From contig DASVRW010000002.1 in NCBI GenBank assembly GCA_036388415.1, positions 727,396-791,395 on the forward strand: a stretch of 64,000 nucleotides of DNA. Reading direction: 5' to 3'. The stretch is from Candidatus Saccharimonadales bacterium (GTDB taxonomy: Bacteria > Patescibacteriota > Saccharimonadia > Saccharimonadales > UBA4665). Made by a program: the position numbers and the translations under genes. Position 1 is the first letter of the stretch. Each line of letters begins with the position of its first letter. Below are positions 1-8,092 of the stretch, one piece after another. The notes beneath the pieces were generated by a model, which was not told where the DNA came from, searched no databases, and was given only the letters and a program-made list of their open reading frames with translations.

Positions 1-73
1 GGCACCATCGACTTTCGTATCTGTTATTTTTATTGACCCGAACATCACTTCCGAACTTTGCTATAGTTAGGTA

Positions 74-1012
74 ATGAATGAAATCAGAGTAATTGCCCCT
101 TCAGATAGCTGGAAAGTTAAAAGAGAGGGTTCTTATACTAGAGCAAGAGAGCGTTTTGAAGAAGCTGGCTATAGAATTAGTTATAGTCAAAATATTAAAT
201 CTTTATTACATCTAGGTACCGCTTCCGCAAAGCTTAGAGCTGAAGATTTCAATAATGCTTTTGCTGATAAAAATGTCAGTGCTGTTATAGCACTTCATGG
301 CGGATTTTCAGCGAATGAAATTTTACCGCTCATTAACTGGGATATTGTCAAGAACAATCCTAAACCGCTTATTGGATACTCCGACATTACGGTACTGGTA
401 AATGCAGTACATGCTAAAACTGGAAATACCGCGTTTCTAGGTCCAAACTTCGGAACTAATGGCTATGAAGACTTGTGGCAATACAGTATTGAGGGTGTGC
501 TAAAAGTTTTGAGCGGTCAGACGTCATATACTCTACACGCTAGTAAAAAGCATATTGATGATGACGCTATCCATATTTCCAAGCCTTGGAACGTTCTTCA
601 GAAAGGTACCGGAGAAGGAAAATTACTGGGCGGCAACATTCAGAGTTTCTTCCTGCTCCAAGGCACTGAGTATCTCCCTAAGTTTGACTGCGATTATATT
701 TTAGCCATAGAAGATGACTCTTTATCAAAGGAGTACACTCTACACGGACTATCTCGTAACTTGGAATCTATTTTGCAGCTACCTGGTGCTCGTAAAAATA
801 TAAAGGGCATTTTGATTGGTCGCTTTGAGTTAGCCAGTAAGGTAAGTGACTCTGACTTAAGGAGCGTTATCAGTTCCAAAAGTCTTGAAGTTCCGGTAGT
901 TAGCAACGTAGATTTCGGGCACACAACGCCAATGGCAACCTTACCTATTGGCGGCACTTTAAGTATTGAGGCCCTTACAAATACTCCAGTTATAAAAGTA
1001 ATATCTTACTGA
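74..1012 (+). CDS. S66-family (LD-carboxypeptidase / MccF-like) serine peptidase
   Basis: A 312-residue protein of the S66 family, which cleaves L,D-peptide bonds in recycled murein peptides or, in MccF, detoxifies microcin-type acyl adenylates. The presumed triad is visible: Ser103 in the GYSDIT nucleophile elbow, Glu213 in AIEDDS and His283 in DFGHTTP. The length matches the family and there is no signal peptide, so it is likely cytoplasmic. The start follows a TATAGT hexamer at 62-67 by 6 nt, so the mRNA is probably leaderless. Sequence resembles the MccF branch (HGGFSANEIL, PLIGYSDIT) more than classical LdcA, but the substrate cannot be told from sequence. It stands alone; the next gene is 390 bp away. 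Confidence 0.88.
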   Translation: MNEIRVIAPSDSWKVKREGSYTRARERFEEAGYRISYSQNIKSLLHLGTASAKLRAEDFNNAFADKNVSAVIALHGGFSANEILPLINWDIVKNNPKPLIGYSDITVLVNAVHAKTGNTAFLGPNFGTNGYEDLWQYSIEGVLKVLSGQTSYTLHASKKHIDDDAIHISKPWNVLQKGTGEGKLLGGNIQSFFLLQGTEYLPKFDCDYILAIEDDSLSKEYTLHGLSRNLESILQLPGARKNIKGILIGRFELASKVSDSDLRSVISSKSLEVPVVSNVDFGHTTPMATLPIGGTLSIEALTNTPVIKVISY

Positions 1013-1128
1013 TAAACTGACCCTTACTGTTTCGTGAACTACAAATACTGCCTACTCACAGTTAATCCTTTAGATATATCAACAATGGCCTGATAGTAAT
1101 CCGTTCGGAAAACGTCTACTACGGGGCA

Positions 1129-1170
1129 CCAAACTAAAAGGGCTAGCCTTGGTTAGTCCTTTTAGTTTGG
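1129..1170. terminator. Long perfect hairpin, probable bidirectional terminator
   Basis: The arms at 1129-1141 and 1158-1170 are exact reverse complements (13 bp). Inside them CTAGCC pairs with GGTTAG through one wobble, giving about 20 bp of stem and a tiny loop. The outer arms carry A-runs and T-runs. It lies after the S66 peptidase gene and directly abuts the structured repeat at 1185-1291, so it could end transcription from either side. Confidence 0.6.
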
Positions 1171-1184
1171 CTCGAATCGGATGC

Positions 1185-1291
1185 GAACCGGTGACGCAGA
1201 TTTGCTTTAGCAAAGATGCAAGTCACTGGTTTGGTCGCCAAGTCTGCCCGCAGATGCTTGCATCGAGGACGGGTGCAGGCGTGCGCTATCC
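1185..1291. repeat. Structured repeat element, copy 1 (unidentified, tRNA-like 3' end on minus strand)
   Basis: Two blocks recur near 53.7 kb. Block 1 (1185-1241) matches 53702-53758 at 46 of 57 positions. Block 2 (1264-1291) matches 53790-53817 at 20 of 28 and 54768-54795 at 21 of 28. Block 1 holds a hairpin with stem TTTGC/GCAAA whose flanks form GCA/TGC around tandem G-A mismatches; only the loop differs between copies. Read on the minus strand, the end contains GGTTCGCATCC, resembling a tRNA T-arm, and is followed by the palindrome at 1129-1170. I could not fold a complete tRNA. The open frames across it look like by-products. Confidence 0.5.
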
Positions 1292-1402
1292 AGTCCAGGG
1301 CACCACTTCCGGAAACCTACTTTTTAATCAGTTATCCTAGTTCTGATATTAGCTACACCAAGCTGGACGAAAGTACTAAGCACTATCTGTTAATATATTG
1401 AC

Positions 1403-2074
1403 ATGATAGCTGCAGCAATATTTGATATGGATGGCTTGCTTATAGACAGCGAGCCTTTTTGGCATAAGGCCCACATTCAAACCGTACAAACGTACGGTCA
1501 TGAATTGAGCGCTGAGGACGTACGGCTTAAGGCAGGGCATAAGACGATTGAGATTGCACAAAATTGGATTGAGCGCTTTGAATTGGACGTTACTGCAGAC
1601 GACCTATGCGTACAAATCGTAGATAGAGTCATCGTTTTGATAGAAGAGGATGGTCGAACATTACCGGGCGTTTACGAAGCTCTCGAACTATTTGCACGGC
1701 ATGATGTACCTATGGCGATTGCTTCTTCAGCTTCTCCTGAAGTCATAGATGCAGTAATACAGAAACTAGAACTTAGCAAGTATATTCTTTTTGCTTACTC
1801 GGCAGTCCATGAATCCAAAGGCAAACCGGATCCTGCCGTATTCTTAACTACCGCAAAGAAGCTCGGCGTAGAACCCGCTGACTGCCTTGTGTTCGAAGAT
1901 GCTCTTTCAGGCATAAAAGCGGCTAAATCTGCAGGCATGAAGTGCATAGCAGTTCCGGAGAAAATAAACAGTAACAAACGAGAATTCATAGATGAAAGCG
2001 ACTTGATACTTCATAGTTTACGCGAGCTAGATTGGGATGTGGTCAAGGCATTGTTTGAGATAGGCAAGTTCTAA
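1403..2074 (+). CDS. HAD-superfamily hydrolase, beta-phosphoglucomutase/hexitol-phosphatase type
   Basis: A 223-residue haloacid dehalogenase-like phosphatase. Motif I is DMDGLLIDSEP at residues 8-18 with the nucleophile Asp and the acid/base Asp two residues later. Motif II is the Ser in IASSASP, motif III the Lys in ESKGKPDP, and motif IV the acidic VFEDALSGIKAA. The helical cap between motifs I and II has the size seen in the PGMB / YniC (HxpB) / GS1 subgroup, which acts on small sugar or sugar-alcohol phosphates; the exact substrate is not predictable. TAATAT at 1391-1396 ends 6 nt before the ATG, so the message is probably leaderless. Monocistronic. Confidence 0.88.
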   Translation: MIAAAIFDMDGLLIDSEPFWHKAHIQTVQTYGHELSAEDVRLKAGHKTIEIAQNWIERFELDVTADDLCVQIVDRVIVLIEEDGRTLPGVYEALELFARHDVPMAIASSASPEVIDAVIQKLELSKYILFAYSAVHESKGKPDPAVFLTTAKKLGVEPADCLVFEDALSGIKAAKSAGMKCIAVPEKINSNKREFIDESDLILHSLRELDWDVVKALFEIGKF

Positions 2075-2231
2075 CTTGGTACAGAATGCTGCACCACACG
2101 AATTTTAAAATTTTTATCTGCAATTTCGATCCAAGTAGGGCCACCGGCCAGTACAGGCGCACAGCCTGAGACCGCCTCCACAAATCCTCAATAACATGTC
2201 AGATTATACGTACATTTGATACAGTTAAATT

Positions 2232-2909
2232 ATGCTTATCATTTCTTTGATAGCCATCGCTCTCGTAGATAGCTTGAATCCTTCTATCATTCTGATGACG
2301 CTGTACCTGCTGAGCACCGAAAAGCCAATGCGTCGTACGGCAAGTTACATATCAGCAGTCTTTCTCACTAACTGGGCTTTGGGTTCACTGGCGTTCTTTG
2401 GTCTAGGAGCTGTATTTAGCATTTTACTAGATAGGATCTTATCGACGACCGCATGGTGGGTATATGCACTTCAGTTTGTTGCCGCTATTCTATTGTTGTA
2501 CTTTGCGTTTTCAATGAAAAACACACAAGATGCATCATTAAAAAAGAAGCCTCGTGCGATAAATCCGAAAGCAACTTTCGCTTTGGGCATAGGTACAACA
2601 TTCTTAGAATTTTCAACAGCCGCACCTTATCTGGCGGCCATTGCCACACTTACGAGAGCCGATGTATCTGCAGTCTATGCAGTTACTTCGCTTGCCATGT
2701 ATAACATCTTCTACATGATTATCCCCCTCGTGTTCGTAGCCGTGTATATTTTTAAGCGCGAACAAGCCGCCGAAATATTGGTAAGAATAAGCAAACGATT
2801 AAGCCGAATCATTCGTAAGTCGGCTAAAGTTCTCTTTTTTGTACTGGGTATAATTCTGCTCCTGGACTTTGTAGGCTATCTATTCGGCAGACCATTCTTA
2901 GTTTTCTAA
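2232..2909 (+). CDS. GAP/Sap-family (SfLAP, LysE-like) multi-spanning membrane protein
   Basis: A 225-residue membrane protein with about six hydrophobic segments. The first helix carries IALVDSLNPSIIL, typical of the GAP (Sap, sulfolipid-addressing protein) family, which is distantly related to LysE and DsbD-type transporters; in actinobacteria a member is linked to export of glycopeptidolipids. A basic loop KKKPRAINPK separates the two halves, and the second half opens with FALGIGTTFLEFSTAAPYLA. TACAGT at 2220-2225 lies 6 nt before the ATG, consistent with a leaderless message. No partner gene adjoins it, so the cargo is unknown. Confidence 0.7.
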   Translation: MLIISLIAIALVDSLNPSIILMTLYLLSTEKPMRRTASYISAVFLTNWALGSLAFFGLGAVFSILLDRILSTTAWWVYALQFVAAILLLYFAFSMKNTQDASLKKKPRAINPKATFALGIGTTFLEFSTAAPYLAAIATLTRADVSAVYAVTSLAMYNIFYMIIPLVFVAVYIFKREQAAEILVRISKRLSRIIRKSAKVLFFVLGIILLLDFVGYLFGRPFLVF

Positions 2910-3052
2910 TATAGGCTGGATTGTGCTGACTCGATTAACTTCTCTAAGACACATTTATAATAGTCCGTATCATTCCGTCCAGAACTTATGTATTGAGGGC
3001 AGAAATGAAAAAGCTTGGCTTTTGTGGCATCATCTTTTGGTATAGTTATTAC

Positions 3053-3574
3053 ATGTTGTATCTCATCGGTGGTCCTCCTCGAATGGGCAAAAGCACAATG
3101 GCTCAGAGGCTGCTAAAAGACGCTACCCTTCCATACGTGTCGACAGATGGCTTAACGGTTATGTTGGAGCCTGCTGGCCTGTCATCCTTTTATGATGTCA
3201 GGAAGTCTGAATTATTTTTCCCTTACCTTGATTTATTTGTTTCGAGAATAATAAAATCATGTCCCGACTATTTAATTGAGGGTGATGCTTTTGGCCCAGA
3301 CCACGTAGAAATTCTAAAAACGAAATACGATTTAAAGTGTGTCTTTTTGACTATGAATCATACGTCAACTGAAAAGATCGTCCAAAACGTGGGCTTTGAC
3401 AGATGGACGGATGAAGTCTCAAACGAACATCTCGAAGGATTAGTAAAAAGAATACAATTAGCAAGCAAGGACATTCAGCTCAAATGCGAGCTTTACAATA
3501 TCAAATGTATTGATTTGTCAGAAAATTATACTGAAGGATTTGACGAAGCATATCAATTCTTACGGAGCAATTAA
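3053..3574 (+). CDS. Small P-loop nucleotide kinase-like protein
   Basis: A 173-residue protein that opens with a Walker A loop, GGPPRMGKST at about residues 6-15, then STDGL and YLIEGDAFGPDHV, as in small P-loop kinases that phosphorylate nucleosides, sugars or antibiotics. No specific family is assignable. An in-frame start exists 60 nt upstream, but TATAGT at 3041-3046 places transcription start at or near the ATG at 3053, and the fold begins right there, so the shorter form is preferred. A small hairpin (CGGACT/AGTCCG, 3653-3668) follows the gene but lacks a U-run. Confidence 0.7.
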   Translation: MLYLIGGPPRMGKSTMAQRLLKDATLPYVSTDGLTVMLEPAGLSSFYDVRKSELFFPYLDLFVSRIIKSCPDYLIEGDAFGPDHVEILKTKYDLKCVFLTMNHTSTEKIVQNVGFDRWTDEVSNEHLEGLVKRIQLASKDIQLKCELYNIKCIDLSENYTEGFDEAYQFLRSN

Positions 3575-3764
3575 GCCTTCTCCAGTTCACTTCATGTTTA
3601 AAAAGCGGCTGCCAAAGCCGAGAAAAAGGGTAATGAAGCCAGCCAATATTACCGGACTAACAAGTCCGTGCAACGATTATAACTTCAAATAATAGTAGTG
3701 GTTGAGTTTATAATGGTTTTTCCTTGCTTGATTATTGCCCGCTAATGCATACTGTAGACAACAT

Positions 3765-3980
3765 ATGAATATACATTATGCAATATTGTTCGGCGGCTTA
3801 CTCTTATTACCTGTGTTCTACTTTGTGCTGAATAAACTGGCTGATGCTTGGGAGGCTGGCGTCGGTAAGATAATACATCGTACCTATTGGCCGCGTAAGT
3901 TCATACTGCCGTTTCTCGTATTTGCAGGGTTCGTGCATATCGCATTATGGCTTATTATTCCTATCGTAAGATCATTGTAG
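3765..3980 (+). CDS. Small two-helix membrane protein, unknown function
   Basis: A 71-residue protein with two hydrophobic helices (about residues 4-20 and 44-68) around a short loop that contains LADAWEAGVGKIIHRTYWPRK. I do not recognise a family. An in-frame ATG lies 30 nt upstream at 3735, but TACTGT at 3750-3755 sits between the two candidates, so the downstream ATG fits the local leaderless pattern better. The topology suggests a short cytoplasmic or periplasmic hairpin between the helices. No operon partner. Confidence 0.5.
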   Translation: MNIHYAILFGGLLLLPVFYFVLNKLADAWEAGVGKIIHRTYWPRKFILPFLVFAGFVHIALWLIIPIVRSL

Positions 3981-4084
3981 TTCGGGTTGAAGCGCGACAT
4001 CATATTATATTTAATTTTCGCTATTCAGACTCTGTAACTTTTCGTTTATGTAATTATTTGTGATTTATATTGTAAAATATGTGA

Positions 4085-4984
4085 ATGTCTAGAACTACTA
4101 TTGGTGCATCAAATCTGAACATACTGCCGGCAGCGGCGCTCACTCATTCAGCGTCTGATTACGTTTCATTTCTTTCGCAAGGTGAATTTGATACATCTGC
4201 TGGCTTTGAATGGAGCGACCTCAGGCTTCCGGCGGCAAGACGGGCTGGCAGAACTTTAGCTGCAATTGGAATGATTCAAGTAGTTCATGAATCTTGGAAC
4301 GAAAACAGTATCTGGGAAGCTTGCGCAAACCTCGAAGCGTTAAAGATTGCTGCCGCCTTTCCGCGACTCGATAAATCATACGGCCAATTAGACAAACTAC
4401 AAGTCTTAGCCGGCAAAAAGCTGCCGATTATCGTCCACCCTGCCGGACAACATTTGGGCGGCACAGAACCTAAGCAAATTAGACAATCACAGCCGGACGG
4501 TATATTCGATGAAATCTGGTATCAGCCGACTGTCGAATGGGCAGCGGCGCAAGGCATAGCTACTGACAGTGAAGATACGGCTGCAATTGCCGAACAGATT
4601 TCGTCGGCACAGATCCGGAATGGCCTGGACAAAACCGCCGTAGATATACATCACTTGACGGCAGAACGAAATGGTATGCGATTTAGAAATCCTGGTGACC
4701 TGGCGGTTGCTATGGTTCAATCATCAAGTTTTGGTGAATTACAGGTTTCGATTCGGCCTGATTTTGGCGACAACCGCTCTTCGCTCGCTCTAGCCTGCAG
4801 CGGTCGGCTCGTAGATACGCCGACAGGCGAAATCATGAGTGCTATTGCCTCTGCTGTGAAACCACCTCACCCGATTAGAGTAATCAGTGAAATCCCGGCT
4901 ACCGAAATTCGTGCCGCCGGGCAGCGCAATATAGCGGAAGCCCATGCGGTCATCAACCATAGCATACGAACGATACTAGGATAG
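4085..4984 (+). CDS. Hypothetical protein, possibly TIM-barrel (xylose-isomerase-like)
   Basis: A 299-residue soluble protein without signal peptide or membrane segment. Alternating strands and helices end in polar motifs (VVHESWN, IIVHPAGQH, EIWYQPT, AVDIHHLT, QVSIRPDFGDN), the pattern expected of a TIM barrel of the sugar isomerase/AP endonuclease type with His, Glu and Asp at strand ends. That fold is inference only, and no enzyme name is justified. TAAAAT at 4073-4078 ends 6 nt before the ATG, so the message is probably leaderless. The final helix contains AEAHAVINHSI. Stands alone between two small genes. Confidence 0.55.
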   Translation: MSRTTIGASNLNILPAAALTHSASDYVSFLSQGEFDTSAGFEWSDLRLPAARRAGRTLAAIGMIQVVHESWNENSIWEACANLEALKIAAAFPRLDKSYGQLDKLQVLAGKKLPIIVHPAGQHLGGTEPKQIRQSQPDGIFDEIWYQPTVEWAAAQGIATDSEDTAAIAEQISSAQIRNGLDKTAVDIHHLTAERNGMRFRNPGDLAVAMVQSSSFGELQVSIRPDFGDNRSSLALACSGRLVDTPTGEIMSAIASAVKPPHPIRVISEIPATEIRAAGQRNIAEAHAVINHSIRTILG

Positions 4985-5095
4985 TGCTGAACTCAGTATT
5001 CCTGTGCTTATTTGCTAAATGATTACATACTCACAAGCTCGACTATTAATCGCGGATTGTTGATTATTGTTTTATAATATAGTATTATAAGGGGT

Positions 5096-5323
5096 ATGAG
5101 TGCTGAAATATTACGAGACAAAGCAAGTTGCCCAATTAGCCCTGCGGCCGTAGCAGCTGTTGTTCAAGCACGGCGCGAGCAACAGTCAGCGGCCGAAGCA
5201 GACGCACAAGCCCAGCGCACGGAGCAAGAGGCTGCCGAAGCCAATGACCGACGTCGACGCGTACATGCAGTAAGCGTTGCAGTAAGTCAGCTTCTATTCG
5301 AACACCGCAGCCAAAATCCATAA
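5096..5323 (+). CDS. Small Ala/Glu/Gln-rich coiled-coil protein
   Basis: A 75-residue highly charged protein. After a short N-terminal region (CPISPAAVAAVVQ) it is essentially one amphipathic helix rich in Ala, Glu, Gln and Arg (about residues 20-60), probably a coiled coil. The frame is supported by a TATTAT -10 at 5083-5088 ending 7 nt before the ATG and by a GGGG run that could serve as a weak Shine-Dalgarno. Overlapping antisense frames are shadows. No family recognised. Confidence 0.45.
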   Translation: MSAEILRDKASCPISPAAVAAVVQARREQQSAAEADAQAQRTEQEAAEANDRRRRVHAVSVAVSQLLFEHRSQNP

Positions 5324-5470
5324 TCACGATTAGACTTGTCTACTTGCAATACCAATATATTAAAAAATAAGTAAACTGCATTTTGCGCTTGTCAGCGTCG
5401 AGCTATCAAGCGTCTGGATTTGCTATACATCCGACTTCAAACAACTCGAGCACCCTATTTTGAAACAATA

Positions 5471-5499
5471 TTGACCCAAGTGCGTCGGTATGTCATATT
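5471..5499 (+). promoter_or_regulatory. Sigma70-type promoter, leaderless layout
   Basis: TTGACC at 5471-5476, a spacer of 17 nt, then CATATT at 5494-5499, and the ATG of the next gene only 6 nt further. Both boxes and the spacing match the sigma70 consensus well, and the transcription start would coincide with the start codon. Confidence 0.6.
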
Positions 5500-5505
5500 A
5501 CTTGA

Positions 5506-5757
5506 ATGAATAAATTAAAGAGAAATGTAACATTCGCAGCAGCAGGTGCCTGCTTAGGCGGCGTGACCGTGTTCGGGTTTACAGCGAATGAACGTCATAA
5601 TGATATGGTATTGGCCGATACTATGGGCCTCGACGAACTCGCAGATACAAAAAGAATTGACCGAAATGCCGAGTTAGGCAAGGCTGGACTGGGGATTTTC
5701 GTACTTGGCGTCGGAATTGGTGAAAATATTCTTGCACGCCGGCCCGAAGAAGACTAA
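5506..5757 (+). CDS. Small membrane-associated hypothetical protein
   Basis: An 83-residue protein with two glycine-rich hydrophobic stretches (about residues 8-26 and 60-74) around a polar segment with MVLADTMGLDELADTKR. It could be a two-helix hairpin in the membrane. No family recognised. The start is set by an excellent promoter whose -10 box ends 6 nt before the ATG. The secreted deacetylase gene follows 78 nt later with its own Shine-Dalgarno, so cotranscription is possible. Confidence 0.5.
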   Translation: MNKLKRNVTFAAAGACLGGVTVFGFTANERHNDMVLADTMGLDELADTKRIDRNAELGKAGLGIFVLGVGIGENILARRPEED

Positions 5758-5835
5758 TTGAAACAATTATCACATAGACAGCGGGTGTATAGTAGTATGC
5801 ATCAGACAAATGGTCGTCTGGCATAAGGAGATATC

Positions 5836-6630
5836 GTGAAAACATTCGTTACCGCTTTCGTATCGGGCATACTGACATTACTCTGCGTATTCACGCCACT
5901 CGCGTCCGCACAAGCGACTCAGACGCAAAGCAGTGCCATGCAGCGCGATGTGTCCTCAGATGCACTTGACGTAGCCAGCTCATACTCGGTACCACGCTGT
6001 GGTAATACCGGTTCGCGTGTACTGCTATCGTATGACGATTGGTCGTATGGTGCACCGACCCGGATGGTATCACAGGCAAAACTGCTCAAAAGCCGCGGCG
6101 TCGGCGCCATGTTTTTCCCGGTGCAACAGCTGAACATAAATTACCAGAATGCTAATGGCGTTAATCTGGTGACTCAAGTTCGCGATCAAGGCCAGTACGT
6201 CGGCAATCACACCTGGAGCCACCTGAAACTGACGAACTACGGTACCGCAACCATCAAATCACAAATCGGCAAAGGCGCGGGAGGCTATAAATCAGCGACA
6301 AGCAGTCCCGGTTACTTGCGTCCACCGTACGGTGCCTACAACGCGACCGTCAAAAATATTGCCGAAAGCATGGACTATCATGTGTGCACCTGGACGCTAG
6401 ACACCAAGGATTATGCCGGCAAAACAGCCAGTCAGATATGCTCCTATGTCAAAGCCAACGCCAAGCCCGGCTCGGTCGTCCTGATGCATCTGCAGACTAA
6501 GGCGTACGACGCAACAAACTGTATCGTCAATGGCCTGCGCGCCAAAGGGCTGAGCCTGTGCCGGCCGTACAAAGTAAATGGCGTAATTGCCCGTGCGCCA
6601 ATTCGCGCGCCGTATCCATTACAGTGCTGA
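5836..6630 (+). CDS. Secreted NodB-type polysaccharide deacetylase
   Basis: A 264-residue carbohydrate esterase family 4 protein. These enzymes remove acetyl groups from N-acetylglucosamine in peptidoglycan or other polysaccharides. A signal peptide occupies about residues 1-28 (MKTFVTAFV to ASAQA). NodB motifs are present with substitutions: SYDDWS for the usual TFDDGP, HTWSH for the metal-binding H-x-x-x-H, RPPYG, then DTKDY and VVLMHLQ, where the usual last residue is Asp. The GTG start has a strong Shine-Dalgarno (AAGGAG about 6 nt before). Cysteines near both ends may form disulfides. The Gln in place of the motif 5 Asp could lower activity or alter specificity. Confidence 0.85.
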   Translation: MKTFVTAFVSGILTLLCVFTPLASAQATQTQSSAMQRDVSSDALDVASSYSVPRCGNTGSRVLLSYDDWSYGAPTRMVSQAKLLKSRGVGAMFFPVQQLNINYQNANGVNLVTQVRDQGQYVGNHTWSHLKLTNYGTATIKSQIGKGAGGYKSATSSPGYLRPPYGAYNATVKNIAESMDYHVCTWTLDTKDYAGKTASQICSYVKANAKPGSVVLMHLQTKAYDATNCIVNGLRAKGLSLCRPYKVNGVIARAPIRAPYPLQC

Positions 6631-6712
6631 GGTATGCATACCGACCCCTCTGACACTAATGGTTGTCTTGCACGCCACAATCAGGTATAATCACCTCTGT
6701 TCTACACTTTTT

Positions 6713-6790
6713 GGCGAGCGTAGCTCAGTTGGTTAGAGTGCTGGTTTGTGGAACCGGAGGTCGAGGGTTCAAGCCCCTTCGCTCGCCCCA
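6713..6790 (+). tRNA. tRNA-His (GTG)
   Basis: Cloverleaf with acceptor stem GCGAGCG/CGCTCGC, D-arm TAGCTCAGTTGGTTAGAG, anticodon stem CTGGT/ACCGG with loop TTGTGGA (anticodon GTG) and T-arm GAGGGTTCAAGCCCC. The extra G at 6713 (G-1) opposite C73 is the tRNA-His identity element. CCA is encoded at 6788-6790. Confidence 0.97.
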
Positions 6791-6805
6791 TACATAGATT
6801 GTGGC

Positions 6806-6830
6806 AAGGAGACTCATACGAGTCTCCTTT
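6806..6830 (+). terminator. Rho-independent terminator of tRNA-His
   Basis: Perfect 10-bp stem AAGGAGACTC/GAGTCTCCTT with ATAC loop, followed by TTTTG, 16 nt after the tRNA. Confidence 0.8.
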
Positions 6831-6883
6831 TGCTTGTAGCATTATTTCAAACTGACAAGAGCAGCAGCCGACCGCACGAATGC

Positions 6884-6889
6884 TATAAT
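6884..6889 (+). promoter_or_regulatory. Extended -10 box (TGCTATAAT) of uppP
   Basis: A perfect TATAAT preceded by the extended -10 element TGC lies 7 nt before the uppP ATG. No good -35 is visible at the right spacing, as expected for an extended -10 promoter. The mRNA would be leaderless. Confidence 0.6.
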
Positions 6890-6896
6890 CTAGCTT

Positions 6897-7733
6897 ATGA
6901 GTATCCTTGAAGCAATACTGCTTGGCACCATTGAGGGTGTAACTGAATTTTTACCTATATCAAGTACCGGCCACCTGACAATTGTCGAGAAGCTACTTGG
7001 CTATTCGATCGACGATCCTGACATTACGGCTTTTACGGCAATCATTCAAGTCGGCGCCGTGCTTGCGACATTACTGTACTTTCGTAAAGATATATTTACT
7101 ATTGTTTCCGCCTGGCTGCAAGGAGTGTTTCATAAAGACCGAAGACACGAAGCTGGCTACCGCTACGGCTGGGCGATTATTCTCGGCTCCATACCGATTG
7201 GTATAATTGGGCTGCTCTTCAAAGATCAAATCGAAACGGTACTTCGAAGCCTGTGGTACGTCGGGTTTGCCTTGCTGTTATGGAGTGGAGTTATGTGGTA
7301 CGCCGACCATAAAGGCACGCAACGACGAGGCGAAACATCGGTTACCTGGAAAGACACATTAATCATCGGCATCACGCAGTGTCTCGCGCTGATACCTGGC
7401 GTGTCCCGCTCCGGCGCCACTATGTCGGCCGGGCTATTGCGCGGCCTGGACCGCGTGACTGTCACTAAATTATCATTTTTCCTATCAATCCCGGCCCTGC
7501 TTGCGGCCGGCACGCTGCAATCGATCAGTGAATTCAGTAACATTAGCAACGGTGTGGGGTGGACTGCAACGCTGATTGCCACGTTCGTCAGCTTCGTCGT
7601 TGCGTACATAACTGTCGCCTGGCTACTCAAATTCATTGCCGGGCACACATATACGCCATTTATTATCTACCGGCTTATTCTCGGTAGTATTCTGTTGATT
7701 TCACTATTCACTGGCACTATTTCTGCGACCTGA
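6897..7733 (+). CDS. uppP: Undecaprenyl-diphosphatase UppP (BacA)
   Basis: A 278-residue polytopic membrane phosphatase that recycles undecaprenyl pyrophosphate to the monophosphate carrier for peptidoglycan and other envelope polymers, and gives bacitracin resistance. The two signature motifs are intact: EGVTEFLPISSTGHL (about residues 14-28, with the catalytic Glu and His) and PGVSRSGATMSAGLLRGLDR (about 167-186). About eight hydrophobic segments and the length fit the family. TATAAT ends 7 nt before the ATG, so no leader is expected. Together with the PBP and the deacetylase nearby it indicates a peptidoglycan-containing envelope. Confidence 0.96.
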   Translation: MSILEAILLGTIEGVTEFLPISSTGHLTIVEKLLGYSIDDPDITAFTAIIQVGAVLATLLYFRKDIFTIVSAWLQGVFHKDRRHEAGYRYGWAIILGSIPIGIIGLLFKDQIETVLRSLWYVGFALLLWSGVMWYADHKGTQRRGETSVTWKDTLIIGITQCLALIPGVSRSGATMSAGLLRGLDRVTVTKLSFFLSIPALLAAGTLQSISEFSNISNGVGWTATLIATFVSFVVAYITVAWLLKFIAGHTYTPFIIYRLILGSILLISLFTGTISAT

Positions 7734-7812
7734 CGAGTATCCACTGCGACTAAGACCCTGGAGGGAGCCACCGATGGTTTCGTCATACTTATACGAGAAT
7801 ACTTTGTCTGTG

Positions 7813-8055
7813 CTACCCGATGATACTGGCAGCAACAATAATAGAGATCGCGATAAATAATCCGGCAAGCATAATTCCAAACGCCATATTGTGATCATCA
7901 AGCAGCTCTTTTTTTATGTTTAGCTTGAATATGTAATTGGATAACAGTGTGCAACCGACCATTATCAAGACACCGACGACGGAATACGCGGCGATAAGCC
8001 CAAATAAAGCTAACTGATCAGTCAAAGTTGTATTTAGCACGGCAAAGTATGTCAT
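7813..8055 (-). CDS. DUF350-type membrane protein (YjfL-like)
   Basis: An 80-residue membrane protein with the C-terminal DUF350 pattern, LLDDHNMAFGIMLAGLFIAISIIV. The frame is open to 8154, but that would overlap the divergent gene; TATACT on the minus strand at 8065-8070 places the start at the ATG at 8055 (9 nt), with 8064 an alternative. It lies head-to-head with a DUF1190 gene and a glutathionylspermidine-synthase-like gene, the same three families grouped as yjfL-yjfM-yjfC in enterobacteria. Function is unknown in all known cases. E. coli DUF350 proteins are longer, with the repeat doubled; this copy has a single unit. Confidence 0.65.
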   Translation of the reverse strand: MTYFAVLNTTLTDQLALFGLIAAYSVVGVLIMVGCTLLSNYIFKLNIKKELLDDHNMAFGIMLAGLFIAISIIVAASIIG

Positions 8056-8092
8056 AATAATCATAGTATACACGACAAATATCTTGAGGCAT

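Noticed and set aside
1149-1401. Two overlapping open frames (63 and 61 residues) after the S66 gene
   Set aside because: They run through the structured repeat, have no promoter or ribosome site, and the variation between copies is not codon-like.
2125-2190. Possible fourth copy of the structured repeat after the HAD gene (segment with ACAGGCGCACAGCCTGAGAC)
   Set aside because: Only short stretches agree and the spacing of the conserved CGAG, CAG and TCC positions is not kept.
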